Shown here: piece after piece, positions 41,901-53,900 of the stretch | Layout of the letters: the number at the start of each line of letters is the position of its first letter | How positions within the stretch are numbered: the stretch's first letter is position 1 | Assembly (NCBI GenBank): GCA_951812925.1 | Contig: OX638368.1 | Coordinates: 151,762,492 to 151,826,491, forward strand | Length of the DNA: 64,000 nt | Direction: 5' to 3' | From: Calliopum simillimum | Lineage: Eukaryota; Arthropoda; Insecta; Diptera; Lauxaniidae | Position numbers and translations under genes: made by a program | Notes under the pieces: model-generated | The model's database searches: none | What the model saw: only the letters and a program-made list of their open reading frames with translations | Told to the model about the DNA's origin: nothing

Positions 41901-44900
41901 TCCGCCGCTGAGTCTGGCGCAACGCTGCAGTTTAAAGTAAATGAAATTACTGGTTATTGTACCATTGACGTGACGAGAGGAGCAAATGGTGAATTAAAAA
42001 TCGAAGAAGCACCACCCACACCCACAAAAAATTCGGAAAGTCAAAAAGATTATAATCTCAATGTGCTAGCGAAACGCAGCTCCAATTATGGTTTTAATAA
42101 TGTATTAGAAAAGCTTCGTGTTGTACTGCCAAATATTAAGCGATCCCCCAGCAAAAGTTTACCCACAGCTGCCAACACCGCCGTTGTGGACGATGACGAG
42201 CTATATGACACGGCTGGTGAATACGTCACTATTGCCGACATTAGCAACAATAATCGGCGACGTAGTCAATTGCACCAACAGCCAAAAGCTGTAGGCACCA
42301 GTCTTGGTGGTCTTGGAATTTACTATTCCAATGACATAGTTCGTCGCCGCGCCGCTAACGCAGCACAACAACAGCAGCAGGCTAACGAACCCTTGGTCAA
42401 GGAGATGGCAACAAGAGAGACTGAGTTGGAAACTGAATATATATCACTCAATGAATTACCGTATCATTTGCGTAAAATTGAAGAAGCTTTTACGCGCAAC
42501 TCAACCAACATCCAATCTTCTACAAAACAAAACGATGCTTCTGAGCAAAAAAGCTCTACTTCGTCATACAACAATCAGTGCGCAGAATCCGCTACCAGCC
42601 AAAGTGGTGGTGGTGGTGGTGTCGTCGTACCCATGTATGCAGAAATTGCAGAGCATTCGCGAGAACGAGAGCTCATTTCGCCAGCAAACCAAATTAAGGG
42701 TGCACGCGTCAAATTCAATGCACAAGGCAGACCAATATACGATTCTGATAGTCTGAAACGACGCAAGGGTGCGCACACAACATTTGCACCTGGACCGTAT
42801 GTGAAGGAAACCGAAAGTATAACTGCCGCCGCCGCCGCCTCAACAATCAGTAGTAGTGAAAGTGTCACAGCGAAAGCAATAAATCTGGCTAAATCAAACG
42901 CAGCCAACGCGAAATTACTTTTCCTAAATGGCGCAGTAGTCGCTGGAACGCCGCGTAAAGTTGCCAATGTTCGTCCGATTGTTGCAACTACTCCATTGCA
43001 ACGAGCTCCAAATGCCAACACCACGAACACGAATGCAATGTCTGCTGCTGGACATTATAATTCAGCGCATACTACTGCGATAGACTACAACTATACCGAA
43101 AATAAAAATCATCTAGCCAACCATACCAATCCATTTTTCAATACCGGAACTGGTGGTATGTTACCCTCACCATCGACAAAATCGACTTCATCGACTGGCT
43201 CAACGATTTCATCGACAAATTCAACGAACACCCAGGGTTCTTCATCAACATCATCATCATCAACATCAGCAACGACAACAACAACAGCGATGGCATCTTC
43301 CCAGAACAAGAATGAAGGTAAGACAGTGTTAGATGAAAATCTTTTTAGTTCTAATATTGTTAATAATTTTAATTTTGAACTTGTGGCTAATGTAAATAAC
43401 ACTACAAACAACAACAACAACAAAGACACAATGACAATTCAAAGAACAACAATAACAAATATAGCTAACAATAACAATATGCAAACTAATGAAAATTGTA
43501 ATATAACAACAACAACAACAACTAACGATGTCGTCCCAACTTTTTCCAGTAATGTACATATTGCAAAAATAAAAGCTCCTTTACCACCACATACAGGGGT
43601 TGAACAGCCCCATAACCACCCAATGCAACCCCAACAGTCATACAGTTTTGGCACAGTTAGTGGTGATTCAGAATCTCTACCACCCCCTTTGCCACCGCGA
43701 ATCCCAAAACTAAGTAATGGCGATGATTCTGCTGCTTTCGCTCATAATGCATTTTTAGTAAATTTATATTCACCACAACCTACACCCCCGAACCCGCCCT
43801 CACCTTCACCAATTTCATCGAGTCATCAACATCATCGTGATAGTAGTAACGACAAAATATCGATTTCTGGCAATGTTGACCCAAATACTACAGCGCAGAT
43901 TTCCATTTCAACCAATGCTGGAACTATTGCAGAAAATGATGTTGCCCTGGTAGAGATGAACGTAGCCTCTTCCCACCTCAAACGTCCTGCACTTAAACGT
44001 AACAATAGCTATAGACTGGCCAATGATGACGTGAAATTTGAGTTAAATAAAGAAAACACAATTCACATTTCCACTGATGATGATGGATCGACGTTCTTAG
44101 CCACGACAAGTAAATCTAATTTCCAAAAATTATCTCAAACTTTACCACACTCAATATTAAAAGTTAAAAACGATTTAAACTGCAATAATCTAACCAACGC
44201 TGAAAACTCCATTTTGTTCACTCAATCACAGTCTATTGGTTCCAGCACAGCCCGTTCCACAAATCAACGCATGATTGCCAAATCATTTGAACGTTTAGTC
44301 AATGAATTCTCTTTGTCTACACCAAGTAATAACACATCCATGGATTCTTCTTATTTGCGTAATAAATCTTTGGAAAATTTCGATGATTCTTCTGGGTTGT
44401 TACATTCCGTGATCAGCAGCTGTAATACAACCGAAACCGAAAGTGTTGAAACAAGTGTGGCTCTAACTGCTGCTGATAGTGCATCTCATAGTACTAACTC
44501 TGACTCTGATTCTGATTCCGATTCTGAATTAGAGTTAAACTCTGCATCTTCCGCAGCAACAAATGCTGCCGGTAAGTTTCATAAGTCTTTTGTAGAAAGT
44601 ATTCTTTTAAAACCTTTTAAAATCATTCTACCCAGTGATGAGAATGGTACGCGAAGACAACGGATTTTGCAAAAATTTGAAGTTACCGAAATTTGGTGAA
44701 AATACATTAGAGTATTAAATAGTTATTAATTTAGGTTAAACGATAATTCTACAGCATATCCTAGTGTACGTTGCTTCATCTTGTCTTGTATGAGGGCATG
44801 ACTTTTTCACATGTGCCAAATCTCATATACTTATGTACGTTTAATAGTTTCAGAGACATGGTCAATTCATGCACGTATAAATGATCGTTAAAGTGCAAGT

Positions 44901-47900
44901 TTTCGCAGATAGGTACTGACAAGTTGAAATCTTTTAAACTCTTCTCTGCATATGAACAAATATATTTTTCCTTTATTGAAAAATATTAAAATTGGGACAG
45001 TTTATTTTGCGCCAAATAGTTACAGAGGGTTTTCATATAAAGCAGTTTTATAAAAAAGTATAGAAGTGTAGATGAATAGGTCTCGAACCTCTTGTATGCA
45101 CAAAAACAACTCGTGAGGACGAAATTAGACCTATAACAGTTTACAGACCACAAAAACAGCAATTCTGTTTGTATTGGTATAAAATATTAAAATTCATTCT
45201 GAAACTTTTTTATAAATCCTTTGCCTTAAGTGGCGAACCCAAAAGAAAAATTTCTGTAGGAATTGCTTTCAACTGTAAAATTTTTTCTTTTTCTGATTTA
45301 TCGTTGCGTTTGCCTTTGTGATTTGTATAGGCCTTAAATTTACTTACAGTTTCCTTTAAGTGCTTACTTAGTTTGCCACTGCATTAATTCACCTAATGAT
45401 GTCGTACTTGTCTATGGAACTTGACCTTTTTGACATTACAAGAAACTTTTTGCGTTTTCTACAAACAGCTTCCGTACTAGTTAATTTATGCCTTTTACCA
45501 TAGCAAAATGTCAAGTGCTGGCTGCATGCATTGTGATTAAATGCACAGGAGCAAATTTCAAACATTTTATTCTCTACTTATAAACTGCAAACGTGCTTAA
45601 ATGCTTTATTTTGCAATACTTGGAAAATCCTAGCACGGTTTTTAACGTCCATACATATACGATATGTATGTACATTTGTTATTTTAGTATTATAAAAAGC
45701 AAAAAAAAAAAAAAAATTAATTTGCTTAGTTGCGCAAAATTAATGTTTCAATTAAAATTCAATCGATATTGCAAATATATACTTATACATACATATATGC
45801 GACATTCTTTGTGAAACCTGCCAACATTCTTTGTCCAAAAATTTGATGGACTAATCGCCTTTTGTAGATGTTGTACACTTCTTTTTTAAATGTGGAATTT
45901 TGACCAAAAATTAAGATAGCGTATCCAAAATGTCAACATTTGTGGATAAGCTCGAAAATTTTTTAAATTTAAAATACTTTTGATATTTATATGCAATTTA
46001 TAGAGTTTATATTTTACTAGCATTTTCCGGTGCGTTGCTACACCTTCTCTTGTACTTAGGGACCCTTGGGTGAAAAAAAATTGTTTCCACTAAAATATCA
46101 TAAAAAGTCATGAAACGCGAAGAAAAAACGAAAATAAAAATTTTTAAATTTTTGGTTCCGATATCCTAGGGGTACCCTTGGAATAAAAAACTAGTAAGGG
46201 TGGTATCTTTGGCCTGGCCAAAAACTAAATACCCTACACTGCATTTCAAGTATATTATTAGGAGAGTATAAGAACAAATTGCTTATATGGGAAGTGCCAC
46301 GCACTCACCTCCGAGCTTACCTTGATTTTGCGTAAAGCTTGCATTTACTGTTCTGAGTGTTTGAGTAAAATTCGGTTAGGTTTTCCTTAAAAAATCTTTC
46401 AGTATAGCATTTTGAATGGGAGGTGCCACGCCCTCTAATCGTACATCGCCTACTTTACGCTCAGAATTTACGATTAATGTTTTTCGTGTTTGAGTGAAAT
46501 TTGGTTGGATTATCTCAAAAAACACTTTCATTATATAATTTTGAAACATTTGCTTATATGGGAGGTGCCACGCCCTCTTGTCCGAGTTTACCCAGATCTT
46601 GCGTATAGCTTGCATTTATAAATCCGAGTGTTTGAGTGTAATTTGGTTGGGTTATCTCAAAAAACGCTTTCCGTATAACATTTTGATACTCTTATTTGTA
46701 TGGGAGGTACCACGCCCTCTAGTCCGAATTCACCTAGTTTTTGCTCAGAGCTTATACTTACTTTCCCTAGTATTTATGTGTATTTTGCTTCTGTTATTGC
46801 AAATAATGCTCTTATTATTGCATTTTGAATATATTTTTTGTATGGGAGGTAGGCGTGTCCGTTGACCGATTTTGCTCATTTTAAATCCCCCGAGCTAACT
46901 TTTACGACGGAGGCAGAATACCAATTTTCATTGAATTATGTGGCTCAATTTTCCCAAAAAATGTATTTCCACACACACCCAGCCAGCCACCCAGCCAGCC
47001 ACCCAGCCAGCCAGACAGACGGACATGGCTATATCGACTCAGGAGGTGACGCTGATCAAGAATATATATAGTTTTCCATACCTGCCACGCCTCCTTCTCT
47101 GCGTTACAAACGGAAGGACAAAGTGAATATACCCTGGGTGTAGGGTATAAAAAACCGAAAAAACTAATGATGTACAGCGCGTAACCGAAAACCGAAAATA
47201 AAAATTTTCACGGTGATCGGTCCAGCTGTTTGGGAGTCTCTAAAGAACATACATACAAATATTTATTTTTATATATGAGCAGTTTATTATGAAAATGGGG
47301 CAAGTCCAAAACAAGGCAAAAGTAATGTCATAAACGTTATGTGCCATAATGATTTATTGTTTGACCGATATCATGTTTCAACTTAACGTCATCAATTCCA
47401 CATCATCAAGTAAAGTTTTCTTAAAAATAGAGATCAATTTTATTCATTTCTAACAAATTGTCAGCCAATTCATACTATGGCATTACTTTTGGCTCATTTT
47501 GGACGTGCCCCACTTTCATAAACGGCTCATATATAGGTAGATTTAAAGAAATAATATTAAAGCTCACCTTTCTACATCAAAAAACTTTTGAAAATGTAGG
47601 CGGTATACGGTAACTAAAAATTAGTACACTTACTTAAATCGTATTTTGGTGGATCCTATATCAAATACCAAAATTTATATGAAAGCTTTGTCGCTTTTTC
47701 CATAAGTATCAAGTTTATTCTTCAAAACGCTGCAAAATTAAGCAATTTATCATAATATTCGATAAAGCTATAACCATTTTAATATTATCTGCAATTGAAT
47801 GAGAATGGATTGTTTTTAAATCGAAACTTTATTTTATCCATGTTGAAATATTAAATTACCTTGTCATATCGGAAATAACTTTGAAAAGGCTATTACTATT

Positions 47901-50900
47901 GCAAATATTTCGATAATTTGAACATTAATTTAAACTTTTTTGAAGATGAAACTTTATACTTTTAGAAAAAAATAGCCTTTGTTGCATATGTATTCTTGTA
48001 ATTTTTTTTTTTTTTTGGTATAAGTTTTCGAAAAATCTTGTGATGCAGAAATATGAGTCTTCATATAAAGTTCCATACAAATGTAAAAAGTTATTTGAAT
48101 TTGAAAATTTTTTGTCGACTTTGAGTCGCCGTTTTGGTTTAACCAACTTGATTTTTGTCAAAAGACCACACTTTAAAATAGATTACCTCTAGCTCTTCCC
48201 ATTGGAAGGCAACTTATTCATAAAACTTTTGGACATAGGTTGCTGGCCGGTTTCACAAAGAACATCTCTTCAATGTATATTTTTTTTATCAAGATTTGCC
48301 CTTATCTCAATCCCGAATAAATTTAATTTACGCAATATAATGCATTTAACATTTTGTATGCGATATTATCTTGATAACAGCGAAAAACTGAGAGAATAAT
48401 ATATTATATTGACATTAATTTCAGAAATGTACTGTAAATAAACCTGCATTCATAACCTATCATATTAAAAATATAAATGTTTGGTCTTCTAGAACTGTTT
48501 TATTTAATTTTTTAATTTGCCCTTAGTTGCCAATTTGGTTAAAAGGTCGATGCTATAAAAATTTGTCTTCTTTCATAAGTTTTGACACACCAGCGAATTT
48601 TTCGCTTAAAAATTAACCTAACTTGCAATCCCTCTAGGGGGCTCTTGTTTTATTGACTTCGTACTCTCACAACGCTTATCCAAATTTCAAAACTTTACGA
48701 TAGTTCCTGGAGATAGGTTTGAGAACACCCTAACCTCAAAATGACGAGGAACCTCAACGACAAATCAATTTAAACATTATAGGTTTTTAAACTAAAGCAT
48801 ACAAAGCTGCTTACTCATGAGAGCAATAAAATCTTGCTCTTTTATGGAGAAAAAATTTATAAAGTACGGGAACGCATAAAACCATAAGTAAACTTCAGTA
48901 CTTTTTGACATTTTATTTGTAAACAATTGAAAGTGTTTTTTTTTTATTAAATACTTACAATTTTGTTTCCAAAACCTGTATTTAGGGATAACCAACTTAA
49001 TGATTGATTGCAATATGTACCCTTTCTGGTAATAGTTGGCATTGTTTTTATTTATACATCGGTTTCTGTTTTTCTTATATTAATAATGAAAATGTTAAAA
49101 AAAACTGCAATGTACATAACAAAAGTGTTTGTTTTTAGTAATATTTTAATTTATTTTTTATGAAAATTTAAGGGGTTGCATTATACGTTCAGGAACTGGA
49201 AAATTATGAATATGCTACTGTAATAAAAACCAGTTAAGGCAAACTTGCGAGCCACGTATATAAACTCTAAAAATTTGTATGGAGTACATCTTACACAGTC
49301 TTGAAATTTTTGAGACAGATTTAATATTTAAACATATTCGAGGGATTCTTGTCAAATAAAAAAAAAAAAAAAAAAAAAAACAAGGGTCTACTCATCAACA
49401 TACGGCTAGCTAATTCAAAGCTATGACACTTTTGAATGAAGTCAGTTGAGAACTTAATACAAAGCATATTAGAAATCACATCTCCTTAGAAAAAAAAAAT
49501 AGTAACTTCAATATGTTTTTATAGCGCATAAAAATACCTTTCCAATGCAGGTCTGCTCTTCGAGATAAGGCTAGTCATTCCAAAGTTATGATCTTTTGAA
49601 TGAATGCAGATTCTGAATTTAGTGCATGAACAAACGAAATACTTATTTGTTCTGTTAATTTAGAAGCCAGTTATTTAGTAGGTTCATTAACTAAATCAGA
49701 AAAAGAGAGGTCATTTTTCATCCGATCCGCAAAGGCTCGAAATTTTTTTAATAAAATAACATACGTTATTGATGAAAATAATAAAATTTGAACTTTCTTA
49801 ATTTTACGGTTCTGAAATGGGTTTTGTATAATATTAAGAGATATCCTTTCTACTAATTTTACGAACTTTTAGTCATTATTTGCAAGAATCTAAAATTTTA
49901 TGCATTTTTCAACTTAGATGCATAGAATTTTAGATTATTGCAAATAATGACTAAAAGTTCGTAAAATTAGTATAATTTTCATATAGTCAACATAAACCAT
50001 TTTAAGATATCCTTTCTTTAAGACTTATAACTCGGAAAGAAGGAAAAAATTTAAAAATGATTAAGAGTACGGATTTTTGGTGATAGCTTTAGCTATCCGC
50101 ATCCATTGACAAAAATTAATTTTGCTATATGCTGTTTTAGTTATATACACAGAAAAAAAAATATCGGTCAATCCAACCGATTTCAACGATAGAAATTGCA
50201 CCAACCCGCAGTAAAGGTTAAATTGACTGTGCAGTCCAGTAAAATTACTGTGAAAATAGTACTGTACAGTTACTGTTAAAATGTTTAGGTACTGTTAAAA
50301 CAGTTAATTTAACCTAGATTTTCGATAGAAATTGCACCAACCCGGAGTTTTTTTATTTGGACCGTTGAACTCTGTAAATCTACAGTTTACTCGGTTTAGA
50401 AACTATCAAACGCAGTTACAGTAAATATAACCTTCCAAAAAGGTCAGCTAACAATATAAACTGTTACAATACAGTTAAAACTGTTTTGCAACGGTTTAAT
50501 AGTTAGCATCCCAGAAGGGCTGTAACTAGCCGTTTCCAAAAAGCCGTAGAAATTGTAGGCAACAACTTCCACTGCGACACCATTTCAAATGGCAAAATAT
50601 CAGTACAACTCTAGCCAACTTATGTTGATTTATTCTTAAACAATGTGAGAATTTTATGAACCTGTTTAAAACTCAACTCAAACTTTTATTCATATGAAAA
50701 AAAAAATGTATGGAATACAAAATGTACAGTTGAATTTAACTGTAGAAAAGTAAAGCTGATTTTGAAATTTTGAATTGTTGTTTTTGTTTCCTTTAGAAAA
50801 TTATGAAAACTATAGAATACAAAATTTATAGTTAATTTTACCGTCTGTTTTTTTTTCTATGTACTTAGCTTTGAATAGATTTAAAAAAAGTGATTTATTC

Positions 50901-53900
50901 ACTTTTTAGAGGGGATAACTTAGGATCCTGACATGATACAAAATAAAAATAAAAAAACCAAGCTCAAAGTCGTAATTAGGAGATCACATTCTACTATAAA
51001 CGGTTATCAAAACCAAGGACGGAGGGAGAACTATAGTTGGACTGAACGGGGCTTAGGAAATTAATATTTCAATTTTTGTATGAGGTTCTCAACTGACTTT
51101 ATTCAAAAGTATACTTTAAAATGGCTAGCCGTATCTTGATGAGTAGACTCTCGTTAACAAGGTATTTTTATGCACTATTAAGAAATTCAAAAGTTAAAAT
51201 TTTTTTCGGAGATGTGATTTCTATTGCATTAAGTATAAAGATTTCATGTATCTTCATTCAAAAGGTCATTACTTTTGAATCAGATGACATTTTTCAATAA
51301 ATTAGCCATAAGTTGATAGTACGCAACAACACCTTTCCAACAGTACGGTTTAGATCGTTTAGAAGATCTTAACTTTTAAAACCAATCTCGCAATAGAAAT
51401 AAGCACTCAAACGATTTTCAGGAAATTCGAAATTCACCGCCGATATATGTTCCCGAGGAGTTTTTAACTTAAAATTTAACGTAGAATCCGAAACTGGATG
51501 TTACCAAGTCACAAAATGAATTGATACTCTCTTATGTATGTATATACACTATAATGTATGTAAAATTTTATTGTTTAATAATGGCGCATTTTTCACAAGA
51601 AATAGCTCAATAGTTAATTTTTTAGGAGAAGGGTAATATTTAACGATGCATAAATTAGAAAAGAGCAAAGAAATAAAACATCAGAAATAGACCAATAAGC
51701 CATTTTTCAAATGGTGAGTTAACTATCAGGCATGTTCCGAAATCCAATTCTCATCGATCTTCTAATTAACAACATCGAAAGTGATGCTCTGAAATATCAA
51801 TTTTCCAGACAGCTGAACGTATGTGAACCGTTAAATGCTTGGAAAATTTTTTATTTTTAATTGTGCACTTAATTCTTTTTTTTTTTTTTTTGTTTCCTAA
51901 CACTATATTTATCTACTTATGTATCTCAATATATGTCACTAATATTTGTATGTTAATGTATGTATTGTTCTGTTGCTATGCATTAGTTTTATTAAGTCTT
52001 TTTTAAACAGTATTAATATTTTGTATTATTTTTTTAGTAATTAATTGTGTATTTTTTGGCCCTATGCTCCTCCTAGGAGTTAAAGGAGAATACATACATA
52101 CAATTGTGTATTTTACATAAAAACAAAAACTAAAACCTGTAAAGTTTTTTGCACCCTTTTTTTTTTTTTTGATACATCAAGAATGTGCTTTTAATATAAT
52201 TTTAAAGAAAAATATATACATAGTTCCAAACAATTGTTAAAAACGCACATATACTTATGATGAAATTATTTAAAACACACGTGTCTACACGCATATGTAC
52301 GTTTATATTTGTATAATTTAAAAAAAAAAAAGATATAATGCGGAGTTAAATTTTTCAAATTCAAAACTTTGAGGATTTCAAATATAAAGTCACAAAAAAG
52401 CATGAAAAAGTTTAATTAAATTTACTTCCTTAAAAAAAAAGTGTGCAAAAAACTTCTATTACCTCAACAGCTCTGTGGTTGTAGTAGTTGATTTTTTGCT
52501 TTTTAACTTGTTGCTTTTTTATAATTTTTGCCATAACACTTAAACAAATTTTGAGAATATCTTTGGTTGAAAAGGGAAAACACTGCTTCATTCGAATCAA
52601 GACAAATGGAGTTAAAGTTAATTTTCTATAAGTTCTATAGGAAATTACCCTTTTGTTTTTGACCGATTTTTTTTTTTTTTTTTGTATTAATTTAGACCTT
52701 AATAATGCTCCCAAAAAGCAAAATTGAAAGCGAGTTTCACAAACGAAATAAGAAGTTAAAGCCAATTTCCAATTTATTCTTGATGAAATTCGCTTTCCAT
52801 TTTTCAGCAACATTAAGATCTAAATAGTATAAAAAAAATATTAAAAAGAATTGTGACGTCACTAATAATATAATTTGCGTATTGTTTGTTGGTATAAAAT
52901 ATTTTTATTTTGCATTTTTTGTAGTTTGAAAAATTTTGTATCTCCACGTTTTTATATTTTTTCTAATTTTTTGTGTTTTTTTTTTTTTTTTTTTTTGCAT
53001 TAATGTTTTAATTTATACATATTTTGTAATTACTATTTAAGTTTTATTTAAACAATTGTCGCACATTCCATGTCAACAAAAAACAAGTATGTATTTTATA
53101 ATATTTTTAAATATGTTTTTATAATTTTTTTAAGTTTTTTCCCTAATAAACATTTGAAACGCATCACATCATTATTAAAAATGAAGTTTTAACTAATTTC
53201 TTTTAATTGAATCCATAAATTATAAAATTAGAACTGCAGTCGACGTCCAGTAATACGAATGCTCCGTATTACGAATGTCCAATGATACGAATGCAATATT
53301 TCTTCCACACTTGATTCTATAATACGAACAGCGGTAAATTTTACGGTTCGATAATGCGAATGAGAATTTTTTCTTAGTAGGCTTTGCACTTTTGCTAAGC
53401 ATTAAATGCTTAGAATGCATGAAAGAATACGTGGGAAATTTTTCAGAATTTTTAGAACGTTTTGAAATGCTTTTTTTCGTAAAATCTGAAAAAAAAAGTT
53501 TGAGTTTTTGAAAAGAAGTCTTTCTTAGAAATTTACAAAAACCACCAAAATCAATTTCGCAACCCTGTTAATTGACAAGAAAAACCAGAGCAAAATCCTC
53601 GCGCATCGGTAATACAACAATGCCAAATTTTAGCCAAATCGGTCAAATCATGCTTTTTTAACTGGTACAATTGGCGTGTTTTTTTTCTTTAAATTTCTTC
53701 TTTAGTGGCAAAACTCATTAAATATTTTTTTTGGAAATTCAGATTAACAGTGTAGTATGTTTTGCTCAATTCCCATACTTTGTCCATCAAATATTTTTTT
53801 GTTTTTATCAAAACATTGAGGGTATTCTTTAAAATGTGCAAATGCCTCGAAAATCACGTAAACTTGCAATAGTTGCCAAAATTTATACGAACTTTGTCAG

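Larger units (their letters stand above)
49383..51310. mobile_element. Inverted repeat with tandem subunits around a nested element
   Basis: GTCTACTCATCAACATACGG at 49385 matches the complement of CCGTATCTTGATGAGTAGAC at 51128, and GAAGTCAGTTGAGAAC at 49439 pairs with GTTCTCAACTGACTT at 51087. Each arm contains about 170-bp units with AGAAATCACATCTCC and GCATAAAAATACCTT repeated. The centre holds the element at 50156-50863 and the hairpin at 49852-49971. Confidence 0.72.

Noticed and set aside
52430..52813. 127-codon minus-strand frame
   Set aside because: Lysine-rich, with poly-A-derived runs and a diverged duplication; no splice support or recognised domain. It lies in a gukh intron.
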